DNA of 49,350 nucleotides from contig DASTUJ010000169.1 in assembly GCA_035759705.1 (NCBI GenBank), forward strand, positions 1 to 49,350. Reading direction: 5' to 3'. Each line of letters begins with the position of its first letter. Within the stretch, counting starts at the first letter, position 1. Of the stretch, positions 1 to 11,196 are shown piece by piece. Made by a program: the position numbers and the translations under genes. This DNA is from Actinomycetota bacterium (lineage in GTDB: Bacteria > Actinomycetota > CADDZG01 > JAHWKV01). The notes beneath the pieces were generated by a model. That model did no database searches. It worked only from the letters and a program-made list of their open reading frames with translations, and was not told where the DNA came from.

Positions 1-2443
1 CCTCGACACCCTTGTCCATGGTCATCACCCGGACGCCGGTTGTGTCGCGCCCCTGGCGGGAGATGCCCTTCACCGTCATCCGGATCACCTGCCCGTCGGA
101 GGCGATTAGGAATATCTCGTCTTCCGCATTGACCACCATGGCGCCCTGGATCAGGCCGCGGCGGCCGATGAGCTTAGCGGTCTTCACTCCCCGGCCGCCC
201 CTTCGCTGGCGGGGGTATTTGTCCAGCAGGGTCCGCTTTCCGTAACCCGCATTGGTGATGATCAGCAGCTCGCCGGTCTGGGTGACCACGTCGAAGGAGA
301 CCACGTTGTCGTCCTCGCCCATCTTCATGCCGATGACCCCGCCTGCGGTCCGCCCCATCGGGCGCACGTCCTCCTCGTTGAACCGGATGGACATGCCCTT
401 GCGGGAAACCATGATCAGGTCGTCCTTGCCTGATGTGGCCCGCACGGTGTCCACCGAGTCGTCGTCCCGCAGGTTGATGGCGATGATGCCGTCCTTGCGG
501 GAGGAGTTGTAGGCGTTGAACGCGGTCTTCTTGACGATCCCCTTGTGGGTGGCGATCACCAAGTAGGCGTGGGTCTCGTAATCCCGGGTGTCGATGATTG
601 CCGCGGTGGTCTCGTCCGGCCCGTAGGGCAGCAGGTTCTTGATGTGGGTGCCGATCGAGGTCCTTTCCTTCTCGGGGATCTCGTGGGCTTTCAGCCGGTA
701 GACCTTGCCCCGGTTCGAGAAGATCATCACGAAGGCGTGGTTGGAGGTGGTCAGCATGTGCTGGACCAGGTCCCCCTCCTTCGGTTTGGCCCCGATGACG
801 CCCTTCCCGCCCCGGCCCTGGGTCTTGTAGGTCGCCGACTTGACCCGCTTGATGTAGCCGGTTCGGGTGATGGTGATCACCACGTCCTCGTCGGCTATCA
901 GGTCCTCGATGTTGAACTCGCCCTCGTCCATCGCAATTTCGGTGCGGCGGGGGTTGGCGAACTTCTCCTTGATGGCCAGCAGGTCGTTGCGGATGGTCTT
1001 GTTCTGCAGGGCTCGGGACTCCAAGAGGGCCTGCAGCTCCTCGATGGTTTTGGCGAGCTCGGCGGCTTCCTGGCGGATCTTGTCCCGCTCCAGGCCGGCC
1101 AGGCGGCGCAGCATCATGTCGAGGATCGCGGTGGCCTGGATCTCGGTCAGCTCGAACCGGCTCATCAGCTGGCCCCGGGCCTCGTCGGCCGACGGCGCCT
1201 CGCGGATGAGCGTGATGACCTCGTCCAGGTGGTCGAGGGCGATCAGCAGTCCCTCGAGGATGTGCATGCGGTCCTGCGCCTTCTTCAGGCGGAAGCGGGT
1301 CCGGCGGATGATGACCGAGACCTGGTGGTCGATGTAGTGGCGGATGATGTCCCTGAGGGCCAGCGTCCGCGGCACCCCGTCGACCAGCGCCAGCATGTTC
1401 ATGCCGAACGAGTCCTGCATCTGGGTGAACTTGTAGAGGTTGTTGAGGACCACCTGGGGGATTGCGTCGCGCTTCAGCTCGATGACGATCCGGGTGCCCT
1501 TGCGGTTGGACTCGTTTCGGCCGCCCGACACACCGGCGATCTTCTTGGCGTTGACCAGCTCGGCGATCTTCTCGATAAGCCGGTCGCCGGAGACCATGTA
1601 CGGCAGCTCGGTGACCACGATGCGGGTGCCCCGCTTGGTCTCCTCGATCTCGGTCTTTGCCCGCACCCGGACGATGCCGCGCCCGGTCTCGTAGGCGTCC
1701 CGGATGCCGGCGCGGCCGAGGATTACTCCTCCGCCCGGGAAGTCGGGGCCCTTGATGATCTCGTTCAGCTCGGCCGAGGAGGTGTCCGGCTCGTCCATCA
1801 GGTGGACGGTGGCGTCGATCACCTCGCCCAGGTTGTGGGGCGGGATGTTGGTGGCCATGCCGACTGCGATGCCGGTAGACCCGTTGACCAGCAGGTTCGG
1901 GAACCGGGCGGGCAGGACCGAAGGCTCGTTCTCCTCGCCGTCGTAGTTCGGGACGATGTCGACGGTGTCCTCGTTGATGTCGCGCAGCAGCTCCATCGCC
2001 AGCGACGCCAGCCGGACCTCGGTGTAACGGGCGGCGGCCGGGGGATCCCCGTCGACCGACCCGAAGTTGCCGTGGCCGTCGATGAGCGGGTGGCGCATGG
2101 CGAACGGCTGCGCCATCCGGGCGAGGGCGTCGTAGATGGCCGAGTCGCCGTGGGGGTGGTACTTACCCATGACGTCACCGGTGACTCGGGCCGACTTCTT
2201 GTACGGCGTGCCGGGCCGCAGCCCAAGGCCGAGCATTCCCCACAGGATCCGACGGTGGACCGGCTTCAGCCCGTCCCTCACGTCGGGCAGGGCGCGCCCG
2301 ACGATCACGCTCATGGCGTAGTCCAGGTACGAGCGCTGGACCTCGTCCTCGATGTCTACCGTGCGGACGTTGGCGCTGTCCTCGTGCAACGGGGGCTGCA
2401 GCGGCGCTTCGCCGTCCGGCGTCGGGGTGGGGGTCTCGTCCAT
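1..2443 (-). CDS. gyrA: DNA gyrase subunit A (C-terminal end outside window)
   Basis: Breakage-reunion subunit of the type II topoisomerase that introduces negative supercoils. Reading leftward from ATG at 2443, about 814 codons are present and the frame runs off the window edge, so the last part of the C-terminal domain is missing. The winged-helix motif [10 protein letters not shown] is visible around 2110-2150; it carries Ser at the usual fluoroquinolone-resistance position. The active-site motif AARYTEVRL with catalytic Tyr lies around 2015-2045. The GyrA box QRRGGRG, needed for DNA wrapping, is at about 200-222, which marks this as gyrase and not topoisomerase IV. The start is 3 bases after the gyrB stop, so the two subunits are co-transcribed. 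The N-terminus has a short Pro/Thr-rich extension before the conserved core. Confidence 0.97.
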   Translation of the reverse strand, partial: MDETPTPTPDGEAPLQPPLHEDSANVRTVDIEDEVQRSYLDYAMSVIVGRALPDVRDGLKPVHRRILWGMLGLGLRPGTPYKKSARVTGDVMGKYHPHGDSAIYDALARMAQPFAMRHPLIDGHGNFGSVDGDPPAAARYTEVRLASLAMELLRDINEDTVDIVPNYDGEENEPSVLPARFPNLLVNGSTGIAVGMATNIPPHNLGEVIDATVHLMDEPDTSSAELNEIIKGPDFPGGGVILGRAGIRDAYETGRGIVRVRAKTEIEETKRGTRIVVTELPYMVSGDRLIEKIAELVNAKKIAGVSGGRNESNRKGTRIVIELKRDAIPQVVLNNLYKFTQMQDSFGMNMLALVDGVPRTLALRDIIRHYIDHQVSVIIRRTRFRLKKAQDRMHILEGLLIALDHLDEVITLIREAPSADEARGQLMSRFELTEIQATAILDMMLRRLAGLERDKIRQEAAELAKTIEELQALLESRALQNKTIRNDLLAIKEKFANPRRTEIAMDEGEFNIEDLIADEDVVITITRTGYIKRVKSATYKTQGRGGKGVIGAKPKEGDLVQHMLTTSNHAFVMIFSNRGKVYRLKAHEIPEKERTSIGTHIKNLLPYGPDETTAAIIDTRDYETHAYLVIATHKGIVKKTAFNAYNSSRKDGIIAINLRDDDSVDTVRATSGKDDLIMVSRKGMSIRFNEEDVRPMGRTAGGVIGMKMGEDDNVVSFDVVTQTGELLIITNAGYGKRTLLDKYPRQRRGGRGVKTAKLIGRRGLIQGAMVVNAEDEIFLIASDGQVIRMTVKGISRQGRDTTGVRVMTMDKGVE

Positions 2444-2446
2444 CTT

Positions 2447-4432
<1,986 letters not shown>

Positions 4433-4481
4433 CTATGTCCAAACCCATTTCGAAAAGGCGCGAGCCGTCTGGGACCGTTTC

Positions 4482-5042
4482 TCACAGGTGCCGATTCGAG
4501 GGGTCGAATTGGGGGCGCGAAGCCGCTTTTGCAGGCGTCCGCGAACCCTTTGAGTATACCACTTCAGGCACCGCCCCTTGACTGATCTTGGCAGCGAGAA
4601 CGGCCTTGCTGAGGGCGTCCGCCAGCTGTGGATCTTTTATCCCTCGAGCGACCTCCGCGGCTTCGCGCGCCATCTGCGCGCTCCCCCTGCTCGTGGCCTG
4701 TTGGGCATACAAAGAGCGGTTGGGCATGGCCCTATTCTCCCCTACGCCGGCCTTGACCCACGGTTTTATCTCCCGAACTATTTCTTTGCCGAGCTCGGCG
4801 TTTATGCGCCGGATGACGTCGGCCGACAGGTACCGGAACTCGGAGGCCCAAACCGCCGATTCGGTCCGCACTTTAAGGACCCCGCCCCTCAGAGAGGACG
4901 GCCGGCAGCGGGCCGCCACCTCGGGGCCGACGATCTGTTCCCAGCCGGAGAAGATGCGCGCGGTCTCCACCGGGCTCTCGAAGCCCCACCCCCGGGCCAG
5001 GGCGCTCAGCGTTCCGCCGATACGAATCGGGTCTTTACTCAA
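4482..5042 (-). CDS. dciA: DciA-type helicase-operator protein (DUF721)
   Basis: 186 aa DUF721/DciA protein. DciA is the ancestral bacterial partner that helps load the replicative helicase DnaB in species lacking DnaC or DnaI. The conserved KH-like domain occupies about residues 10-95, with segments such as FSGWEQIVGPEVAARCRP, KVRTESAVWASEFRYL and INAELGKEIVREIKPWV. The remainder is a polar, probably flexible tail. The start is TTG at 5042, which overlaps the recF stop by 8 bases, so translation is coupled to recF. The position between recF and gyrB is the same as in mycobacteria (Rv0004). The cognate helicase gene dnaB is in this window at 38631. Confidence 0.88.
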   Translation of the reverse strand: MSKDPIRIGGTLSALARGWGFESPVETARIFSGWEQIVGPEVAARCRPSSLRGGVLKVRTESAVWASEFRYLSADVIRRINAELGKEIVREIKPWVKAGVGENRAMPNRSLYAQQATSRGSAQMAREAAEVARGIKDPQLADALSKAVLAAKISQGAVPEVVYSKGSRTPAKAASRPQFDPSNRHL

Positions 5043-6141
5043 CCTCGGTCAACCTCCCCCGTTCCACCATCAAGGTCCGCCCTCCTTTTACCGGCAGCGA
5101 CTCCGCCGAGGTCGCCGTAGCTATCGTCTGTCCCGACGTGGAGACCAACTCGCCCAGCCGGTCGCGGCGGCTCTGGTCGAGTTCACTGAAGACGTCGTCG
5201 AGGAGCAGGATGGGCTCTTCGCCGTGAACGTCGGCCGCCACGTCCCGTTCGGCCAGCCGGAGCGAAAGCGCCAGGCTGCGTTGCTCCCCCTGTGAGGCGT
5301 ATAGCCGCGCGCCGCTCCCGGCCAGCTCGATCAACAGGTCGTCCCGGTGGGGGCCGGCCAGGGTGCTGGCGGCTTCCAGGTCCCGGTTCCGGGTTTCGGC
5401 CATTCGCTCCAGCAGCGCCCCTGCGATGGCCGCCCGGTCCGGCTGCGGTTCGCCCTCCATCCAGCTCGTCTGGTAGCTGAGTTCGGGCGGGTCGGCGGTC
5501 GCCAGTTCCCGGTACCGCCTTTTCACCGCCGGCACCAGCTGGATCAGGGCCTGCAGCCGGTTGGTGACTACCGCGGCCCCGGTGGCGGCCAGCTGCTCGG
5601 TCCATACGTCAAGTTGCTTCAACGCCCTCGGGTTGCTGCGGGCGGCTTTCAGAACCCCGTTGCGCTGCCGCAGGGCCTTTTCGAATTCCTGGCGGTCGGT
5701 GGCGGTTACCGGGCGGGCCCTGACCGCGGCCTGGTCCAGGAACCGCCGCCGCTCTTCGGGCCCCCCTTTGATCAGGTCGAGGTCCTCGGGCGAAAAGAGG
5801 ATCGCCGCGAGACTCCTCTCCCGCGCTCCCCTGCCGACCCGCTGTTTGTTGACCCACACCTTGATCCCGCCCCCCCGGACAATCTCTGCGTCTACGTCCA
5901 TGCCGCTGCCGCCGCTCGAGGCCTTCGCCCGGATCACCGCCCGTTCCTCGCCGTGGCGGATCATCGAGCCCGAGGTCGGCGCCCGGTGAGAGCCCAGCGC
6001 CGACAGGCAGTACACCGCCTCGAGCAAACTCGTCTTCCCCTGACCGTTCTTGCCGACGATCAGGTTGAACCCCGGCTCCAGGACTACAGATGCCGTCTCG
6101 TAGTTCCGAAAGTCGGTCAGCTCTATCCGGCTTACCTCCAC
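5035..6141 (-). CDS. recF: DNA replication and repair protein RecF
   Basis: 368 aa SMC-like ABC ATPase that with RecO and RecR promotes RecA loading at single-strand gaps. Walker A is GKNGQGKTS at residues 30-38. The ABC signature SQGEQRS is at about 281-288 and Walker B ILLLDDVFSELD at about 310-321. The N-terminus MEVSRIELTDFRNY is typical, supporting this start. It lies 22 bp after dnaN and its stop overlaps the dciA start by 8 bases, so dnaN-recF-dciA is probably one transcript. Length is normal for the family. Confidence 0.96.
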   Translation of the reverse strand: MEVSRIELTDFRNYETASVVLEPGFNLIVGKNGQGKTSLLEAVYCLSALGSHRAPTSGSMIRHGEERAVIRAKASSGGSGMDVDAEIVRGGGIKVWVNKQRVGRGARERSLAAILFSPEDLDLIKGGPEERRRFLDQAAVRARPVTATDRQEFEKALRQRNGVLKAARSNPRALKQLDVWTEQLAATGAAVVTNRLQALIQLVPAVKRRYRELATADPPELSYQTSWMEGEPQPDRAAIAGALLERMAETRNRDLEAASTLAGPHRDDLLIELAGSGARLYASQGEQRSLALSLRLAERDVAADVHGEEPILLLDDVFSELDQSRRDRLGELVSTSGQTIATATSAESLPVKGGRTLMVERGRLTEVE

Positions 6142-6163
6142 TCCTCCACCCGGTCCGGCAGCC

Positions 6164-7267
6164 TTAGTTCGGCAGCCTGACCGGCATCACCAGGTAGGTG
6201 AAGTTCGGCTGGTCCTCGCCTTTCAGGGTCGCCGGCTTGGTGGGTTCGGTGAGATCCAGGACTGCACGTTTGCCCTCCACCCCCTCCAGGCCGTCGCTGA
6301 AGAACCTGGGGTTGAACGCCGTAACCATCGGGTCGCCGGTGTAGGCGGCTCCCTCGACCGTCTCGGCGGCCTCCGCAACCCCGCTCTCCGCCGCAGTCAG
6401 CTGGACCTCCTTGCCGAGATGGAACTTCACCGGCGTGTTGGCCTGTGCCACCAGGCCCACGCGGGCCACGGCGGCGCCGAACTCCTCTTTGTCCACCTCA
6501 AGGCGGTTGCGCTGCACGTCCGGCAGCAGCCGGCGCCAGTTCGGAAACTCCCCTTCGATCAAACGGGTGACCAGCTGCACGCGACCGACGCTCAGCACCG
6601 CCTGGGACTGGCCGAGACGAATTTCTGCTACCTCGTCGCTCCCGGCCGTTACCAGGTGCCGGCCGAACTCGGTCAGTGCCCGGTTCGGAATGATGGCCTG
6701 GCCCTCACGCGGGCCCTCTTTTGCAACTACCTCGGCGATGGCGAGCCGGTAGCTGTCTGTCGCAACAACCCGCAGCGTGTCCCCTTCGATGACCCACAAG
6801 ACTCCTGTAAGCACCGGCCGGCCTTCGTCGCTCGACGCGGCCCTGCCCACCTGCCTCAGCGCGCGGGCAAGGTCGGCAGCGTCCACACGACACGGTTCGC
6901 CCACCTCACCGCTGGGCGGCCGGGCAAAGTCGGCCACCGGAAACGTCGAAACCTGAAACTCAGCCCTACCACCCTCGATGCGAGCTCCGGATTCTCCTCC
7001 GGAGAGAACTACCCGTCCGCTCGGCAGTGACCTGAGGATCTCGCCGAACAACCTTCCGGGGATCACCATCGAACCCTCTTCGACAACCGAGCACTGACCC
7101 TTGACTGTGATGAAGGTTTCAAGATCCGAAGCTGCGAGCTCCAGGCCGTCCTCGTTTGCAGTGACCCGAACCCCGCCGAGGGCCGGGGTGTTCGCTCGGG
7201 GGGAAACAACTCTCAGGGCTGCTTGGCTGATCTCTAGGAGAGATTCCTTTTCACATTCGATCTGCAC
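6164..7267 (-). CDS. dnaN: DNA polymerase III beta sliding clamp
   Basis: 367 aa processivity clamp with the three-fold repeat of the DnaN family. The N-terminus reads MQIECEKESLLEISQAALRVV and the C-terminus ends in the family signature around FTYLVMPVRLPN, which shapes the partner-binding pocket. The start is GTG at 7267 behind a good ribosome site (GGAGG, about 6 bases upstream). The gene follows dnaA across a 235 bp gap that carries the origin elements, the standard dnaA-oriC-dnaN order. RecF follows 22 bp downstream. Confidence 0.97.
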   Translation of the reverse strand: MQIECEKESLLEISQAALRVVSPRANTPALGGVRVTANEDGLELAASDLETFITVKGQCSVVEEGSMVIPGRLFGEILRSLPSGRVVLSGGESGARIEGGRAEFQVSTFPVADFARPPSGEVGEPCRVDAADLARALRQVGRAASSDEGRPVLTGVLWVIEGDTLRVVATDSYRLAIAEVVAKEGPREGQAIIPNRALTEFGRHLVTAGSDEVAEIRLGQSQAVLSVGRVQLVTRLIEGEFPNWRRLLPDVQRNRLEVDKEEFGAAVARVGLVAQANTPVKFHLGKEVQLTAAESGVAEAAETVEGAAYTGDPMVTAFNPRFFSDGLEGVEGKRAVLDLTEPTKPATLKGEDQPNFTYLVMPVRLPN

Positions 7268-7363
7268 GACTACCTCCTGGTGCTGAGGGTAAATGAGGGG
7301 GGTGACAAAACCGGGCTTATCCCCGGTTCAAGGTTTCGCGGGCTCTTAGTAGTTATCAATGAG

Positions 7364-7375
7364 TAGTAGTAGTAA
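7364..7375 (+). promoter_or_regulatory. DnaA-trio element
   Basis: The + strand reads TAGTAGTAGTAA, four consecutive trinucleotides of the form recognised by DnaA on single-stranded DNA. The trios run away from the DnaA box at 7388-7396 with a 12 bp spacer, and the orientation relative to dnaA matches B. subtilis. This is the likely site of first strand opening. Confidence 0.65.
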
Positions 7376-7387
7376 GCACGGTGGAAA

Positions 7388-7396
7388 TGTTGATAA
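7388..7396 (-). promoter_or_regulatory. DnaA box adjacent to the DnaA-trio
   Basis: The minus strand reads TTATCAACA, one change from TTATCCACA. Its position 12 bp from the trio tract makes it the likely anchor for the DnaA filament. Confidence 0.6.
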
Positions 7397-7502
7397 GCCG
7401 GAAAACACGCCCATTCGGATGCCTAGGGCCTGTGGACTTGCTGGGTCGGTAAAGAGGACAAGCGGTCGCACGTTGTGCAGGGCCGGGAGGAACGGGTGTT
7501 AT

Positions 7503-8840
7503 TCACAGCCCTTTAGCCCTGGTTCTGATGCGGCTGGTCAGCTCCTGGATCTGGTTGTAGGTAGACCTTTTTTCGGCCATCTGAACCCGAATCTTCGAGT
7601 TGGCGTGCATGACCGTGGAGTGATCCCGGCCGCCGAACCGCTGCCCGATGCGCGGTAGAGAAAGATCGGTGAGTTCCCGGCAGAGGTACATCGCCACGTG
7701 GCGGGCATTCACCAGAGCCCGGTCCCGCTTCATCGAAAGAACCTCCGAGGCGTCCAAACCGAAGTACCGGGATGTCTCCGCCAGGATCAGATCCGGTGTG
7801 ATCGTGCCGGACTCCCCTTCGGGATAGAGGTTCTGCAGGACGCTCTCCGCCAACTGGACCGAGACCCGGGTGCGGTCGAGGCTGGCGAAGGCAATCACCC
7901 GGATGAGGGCGCCCTCGAGCTCCCGGATGTTGGACTCGACCCGCGAGGCAATAAAGGCAAGGACGTCGTCGGAGAGTTGAACCACACCTTCGAAGTCGGC
8001 CTTCTTACGGAGAATCGCTATGCGGGTCTCGAGATCCGGCGGCTGGACGTCGGTAATAAGGCCACAGCCGAAGCGGGACCGCACCCTTTCGTCCAGCCCG
8101 AGCTGCTTCGGCGCCCGGTCCGAGGTGATCACGATCTGCTTGGAGGCGTCGTAAAGGGTGTTGAAGGTGTGGAAAAACTCCTCGATGGTGGCTTCTTTGT
8201 TTTCGAGGAACTGAATGTCGTCGACCAGAAGGATGTCGCACTCGCGATACCTGCGTTTGAACCCGGAGATTCGACCGGGATCGCCGACCGAAGCGATGAA
8301 TTCGTTCGTAAATTTTTCGCTGGAGACGTAGCGGACCAGGGCGTTGGGCTGGACCTGGGCGACGTAGTGGCCGATTGCGTGGAGGAGGTGGGTCTTGCCG
8401 AGCCCCACTCCCCCGTAGATGAACAACGGGTTGTAGGCGCGGGCCGGCGCCTCGGCCACCGCCAGCGCGGCGGCGTGGGAGAAGCGGTTCGAGGCGCCTA
8501 TGACATAAGTCTCAAACGAGTATCTGGGGTTGAGGAACGACGGTTCGCCCCGGACCGGCGGCGGCGCGTGATCGTCGGCCGGCAGGGGCGCGACGACGTC
8601 GGCGTCAACCGCGATGCTCACATCGAGCTCGTGCCCGGCCGCCTCGGCGACCGCAGTGTGGATAAGCGGCAGGTATCGGGGCTCGATCCACTCCTTGGCG
8701 AACTTGCTCGGGACCAGCAACTCAAGGGAGGAAGCGGTGTGGATACCGGGCTTGATGGCGGCAAACCAGGACTGGTAGATGGGAGGAGCCAGTTGCGCGC
8801 GGATGATCGAGGCCGCCTGCCCCCATATTTCCGGTGAAAT
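7503..8840 (-). CDS. dnaA: Chromosomal replication initiator DnaA (non-canonical start)
   Basis: AAA+ initiator that binds DnaA boxes and melts oriC; about 445 aa. Domain I is visible as [21 protein letters not shown] (8828 downward), the interaction domain for other DnaA and helicase-loading partners. Walker A GGVGLGKT is at about residues 142-149 and Walker B LLVDD at about 200-206. Domain IV ends with [13 protein letters not shown], the DnaA-box recognition signature. The in-frame stop upstream is at 8877-8879. Between it and domain I there is no ATG, GTG, TTG or CTG. The first TTG (8720) would delete domain I. The best candidates are ATT at 8838-8840 or ATA at 8856-8858, the latter 7 bases behind GAGAGGG. 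The start given is therefore a choice, not an observation. A sequencing error upstream is the alternative. Confidence 0.9.
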   Translation of the reverse strand: MSPEIWGQAASIIRAQLAPPIYQSWFAAIKPGIHTASSLELLVPSKFAKEWIEPRYLPLIHTAVAEAAGHELDVSIAVDADVVAPLPADDHAPPPVRGEPSFLNPRYSFETYVIGASNRFSHAAALAVAEAPARAYNPLFIYGGVGLGKTHLLHAIGHYVAQVQPNALVRYVSSEKFTNEFIASVGDPGRISGFKRRYRECDILLVDDIQFLENKEATIEEFFHTFNTLYDASKQIVITSDRAPKQLGLDERVRSRFGCGLITDVQPPDLETRIAILRKKADFEGVVQLSDDVLAFIASRVESNIRELEGALIRVIAFASLDRTRVSVQLAESVLQNLYPEGESGTITPDLILAETSRYFGLDASEVLSMKRDRALVNARHVAMYLCRELTDLSLPRIGQRFGGRDHSTVMHANSKIRVQMAEKRSTYNQIQELTSRIRTRAKGL

Positions 8841-8957
8841 TGGTGTCCCGGCCGCTATGGCCGGACCCTCTCGGTTTTAGGGCTAAATTGAGGCGAAATC
8901 GGCGTTTTTGGGGTCAAAAAGACAGTTTTAAGGCCAAAAACCGTGCGCGAGCGCAGT

Positions 8958-8989
8958 TTGTCCACAGGACATTCCACAGATGTGGAAAA
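8958..8989. promoter_or_regulatory. DnaA-box cluster upstream of dnaA
   Basis: TTGTCCACA at 8958-8966 is a perfect match to the actinobacterial DnaA-box consensus. CATTCCACA at 8970-8978 is weaker. The minus strand reads TTTTCCACA at 8989-8981, one change from consensus. They lie inside the predicted dnaA leader, suiting autorepression of dnaA or a second origin sub-region. Confidence 0.7.
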
Positions 8990-9085
8990 GATGGCGACGG
9001 TCATGTCGGGTTGAACCTCCTGGCAGCACCTAATTTTGTGGCAGCCCTCTGGGGGAAGATTGAGGGGAAGCACCAGGGCTCGGCG

Positions 9086-9115
9086 ATTATAGCCAGCGTT
9101 TGTCGGGGTTCTCAA
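9086..9115 (-). promoter_or_regulatory. Probable dnaA promoter
   Basis: On the minus strand a TTGAGA -35 (9115-9110), 18 bp spacer and a perfect TATAAT -10 (9091-9086) form a sigma-70-type promoter facing dnaA. It implies a leader of roughly 220-240 nt that contains the DnaA boxes at 8958-8989. Confidence 0.6.
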
Positions 9116-9179
9116 CGCAGGGAAAAGTCCCGGCCGGGGAGCGCGAAAAGCCTCGCGAACGACCCGGGGCCGAGCCGGT

Positions 9180-9185
9180 TATAAT
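9180..9185 (+). promoter_or_regulatory. Probable rpmH promoter -10 element
   Basis: A perfect TATAAT lies about 60 bp before the rpmH start. No clear -35 was found at normal spacing. Together with the minus-strand promoter at 9086-9115 it makes a divergent promoter pair between dnaA and rpmH. Confidence 0.5.
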
Positions 9186-9245
9186 CGGGGACGGACAGCC
9201 GCCACCCCTATCGAACCTCTAGGCGGTCTCCCTGGGAGAAAAATT

Positions 9246-9380
9246 GTGAAACGTACTTTTCAGCCGAACACGCGCCACCAAGCAAAGACACACGGTTTTC
9301 GAGTGCGGATGCGCACCCGAGCGGGCCGGGCGGTGATTGCGCGGCGCAGGCGAAAAGGCCGGGCCCGACTCACCCACTGA
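9246..9380 (+). CDS. rpmH: Large ribosomal subunit protein bL34
   Basis: 44 aa, very basic. It reads [18 protein letters not shown] followed by RVRMRT and ends GRARLTH, the diagnostic bL34 pattern, including KRT.QP near the N-terminus. GTG start at 9246 behind GGGAG. It has the universal position opposite dnaA and before rnpA. Its stop is 13 bases before the predicted rnpA start. Confidence 0.95.
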   Translation: MKRTFQPNTRHQAKTHGFRVRMRTRAGRAVIARRRRKGRARLTH

Positions 9381-9393
9381 GGCTGGCCGGAAG

Positions 9394-9756
9394 TTGCCGC
9401 CGGCTGGCGACAGATTGCGCTCAGCGGCCGACTTCAGACGGGTTTTTCGAGAAGGAAAGGCCGTGAGCACTCCAAACCTGGTGATCCACACCGCAAAGCG
9501 CGCGGATAGCGGCGCGGGCCGGTACGGCCTGGTCGTTTCGCGCAAGGTGGGCGGCGCGGTGGTCAGGAATCGCGCCCGGCGCCAGGCCAGGGCTGCGATT
9601 GAGATGGCCGGCGGCATCAAGCCGGGCGTCGATGCCGTGTTCGTCGTTCGGCCGGGCGCGGTACTCCGGGTAAGTGAAGTCGCAGAGTTAGTCTGTCAGA
9701 TTATGGAAGGTGGTGCGCAGTCGAGGTCGAGCGCACCGGAACATCGTGGCCGCTAG
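9394..9756 (+). CDS. rnpA: Ribonuclease P protein component
   Basis: Basic protein subunit of RNase P, which matures tRNA 5-prime ends. It shows [15 protein letters not shown] near the N-terminus, the RNP motif [11 protein letters not shown], and [18 protein letters not shown]. The start chosen is TTG at 9394 (about 120 aa, beginning [10 protein letters not shown]), which matches the family N-terminus. An in-frame ATG at 9337 would overlap rpmH by 44 bases and add an unlikely extension. The 3-prime end overlaps yidD. Confidence 0.9.
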   Translation: MPPAGDRLRSAADFRRVFREGKAVSTPNLVIHTAKRADSGAGRYGLVVSRKVGGAVVRNRARRQARAAIEMAGGIKPGVDAVFVVRPGAVLRVSEVAELVCQIMEGGAQSRSSAPEHRGR

Positions 9757-9979
9757 CTTCGGGTCCAAGGTCCTGGTGGGGATAATTGAGGTCTACCGAA
9801 AGGCGATCTCTCCCCTATTTCCTCCGAGCTGCCGCTTCGAGCCCTCGTGCTCGCTTTACGCGTGCGACGCCATCCGGGAGTTCGGCGTCTTTCGGGGGTC
9901 GTGGCTGGCGACGCGCCGGATTTTGAAATGTCATCCCTTCCATCCCGGTGGGATTGATCCGATTCCCCGCCGTCAGTAA
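9710..9979 (+). CDS. yidD: Membrane protein insertion efficiency factor YidD
   Basis: Small, membrane-associated, basic protein that assists YidC-dependent insertion. The core reads [22 protein letters not shown], then [10 protein letters not shown], and ends with [13 protein letters not shown], all diagnostic of YidD including the conserved Cys residues. The start is uncertain. GTG at 9710 gives 89 aa and overlaps rnpA by 47 bases. GTG at 9746 gives 77 aa, closer to family length, with an 11-base overlap. It lies between rnpA and yidC as in most bacteria. Confidence 0.88.
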   Translation: MVRSRGRAHRNIVAASFGSKVLVGIIEVYRKAISPLFPPSCRFEPSCSLYACDAIREFGVFRGSWLATRRILKCHPFHPGGIDPIPRRQ

Positions 9980-9990
9980 GGAACCTGAGA

Positions 9991-11196
9991 ATGTTTTCAT
10001 CGCTACTTCACGGAATGGGCCAGCTGCTGGCCTACTTCTACTCGATCATTCCGAACTACGGAATTGCCATCATCATGCTGACGATCCTGGTCCGCACCGC
10101 GATGATCCCCCTGGCCATCAAGCAGGCGCACAGCATGCAGGCCAACCGCGGAAACGCCGAAAAGATGCGGAAGCTTCAGCCTGAGGTCAAGAAGCTCAAG
10201 GAGAAGTACAAGGACGATCGGCAGCGGATCTACGAGGAGCAGAAGAAGCTTTACGAAGAACACGGCGTGAATATGCTGGGGGGACTGAGCGGATGCCTGC
10301 CCATGCTTCTGCAGATGCCCATCTTCTTCGCAATGTACTCGGTACTTTCCGGATGCGAGAAGATCATCGGCGCCCGTAACTGCGTCCCGGGCTTCCACAT
10401 CCCGAAGGACAGCCCCCTCTACACATCGATTGTGGAACAAACCGGTACGTTCCTGGGCACGAACCTGGAGTTCAAGCCGGCAGACGTTTTTAACAACTCC
10501 GGACCGGTGGCGGTTCTTCCATACGTGATCCTGATAGCCGTCATGGCCGGAACCATGTGGTACCAGACCCAGATGATGATGAAAGCGCAGCCCGCTCCGG
10601 ATCCGCAGTTTGCGGCGACCCAGAAGATCATGAAGTTCATGCCCCTCATGCTGGTGGTCTTCTCGTGGAACTTTCCGGCGGGACTGATTCTGTACTGGAG
10701 CGCAACCAACTTCTGGACGATCGGCCAGCAGTTCCTCTTGATGAAGAGGTACGGCGCGAACGCTCCCGAGCCCAAGGAGAAGACCAATCGGATCAGCGGG
10801 CGCACCGCTTCGGCGGTCCTCCCCGAGGGAGACGAGGACGAGCCCGTCCGGCGGTCCAAGCCCGCCGGTCCGGCGGCCAGGGGCGGTTCTTCGAAGCCCA
10901 GGACCGGTGCGGCAGGCACGAATCGCACTGGCCAGAAGCAGTCTGCCGGTTCCGGCAGTGGTAAATCCGGCGGGAGCAAGAACACACCCAGTACAGGCCG
11001 GCGACCCGCTGCAAAGCAGGCTCGGCCCGGCGGCAAGCCTGCGGCCGGCACGTCGAAGGGGGCGCCCAATGGCCAAAAGGCTAAGGGCGCGGCCGAGGAT
11101 GGTGGCAATGGTGCTGCAAGCACCGGGCCGAAGTCGCCCGCTGCCCGGCCTAAGGGTTCTGGAGCTCGCAAAGGCAACAAAGGGGGGCGGAGGTGA
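9991..11196 (+). CDS. yidC: Membrane protein insertase YidC
   Basis: 401 aa Oxa1/Alb3-family insertase. The first membrane segment (residues about 10-37) reaches the conserved Arg in LTILVRTAMIPL. A coiled, charged cytoplasmic loop follows (QPEVKKLKEKYKDD). GCLPMLLQMPIFFAMYSVL and the last segments FMPLMLVVFSWNFPAGLILYWSATN complete the conserved core. The last 130 residues or so are a low-complexity Gly/Lys/Ala/Arg tail with no fold visible; such basic tails are common in actinobacterial YidC and may contact the ribosome. The stop overlaps the jag start by 4 bases (GTGA). Confidence 0.95.
   Translation: MFSSLLHGMGQLLAYFYSIIPNYGIAIIMLTILVRTAMIPLAIKQAHSMQANRGNAEKMRKLQPEVKKLKEKYKDDRQRIYEEQKKLYEEHGVNMLGGLSGCLPMLLQMPIFFAMYSVLSGCEKIIGARNCVPGFHIPKDSPLYTSIVEQTGTFLGTNLEFKPADVFNNSGPVAVLPYVILIAVMAGTMWYQTQMMMKAQPAPDPQFAATQKIMKFMPLMLVVFSWNFPAGLILYWSATNFWTIGQQFLLMKRYGANAPEPKEKTNRISGRTASAVLPEGDEDEPVRRSKPAGPAARGGSSKPRTGAAGTNRTGQKQSAGSGSGKSGGSKNTPSTGRRPAAKQARPGGKPAAGTSKGAPNGQKAKGAAEDGGNGAASTGPKSPAARPKGSGARKGNKGGRR

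Larger units (their letters stand above)
7268..7502. other. dnaA-dnaN intergenic oriC core
   Basis: 235 bp gap that looks like the unwinding part of oriC. On the dnaA sense (minus) strand it holds, in order, TTATCAACA (7396-7388), a 12 nt GC-containing spacer, and a TTACTACTACTA tract (7375-7364, TAG repeats on the + strand). This is the box / spacer / DnaA-trio order described for the Bacillus subtilis basal unwinding element. A weaker box TTATCAATG (+ strand 7353-7361) touches the trio. TTATTCACA (+ strand 7499-7507), matching TTATNCACA, overlaps the dnaA stop codon. TTATCCCCG (7317-7325) is a poorer match. The region is richer in A and T than its neighbours. Confidence 0.75.

Noticed and set aside
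7690-7705. CACGTG inside dnaA as a further parS site
   Set aside because: The flanks do not match the sites at 11768 and 11800 and it is inside coding sequence; chance occurrence is likely in this GC-rich DNA.
7503-8720. dnaA starting at TTG 8720
   Set aside because: This would remove most of domain I, whose sequence is clearly encoded upstream in the same frame.
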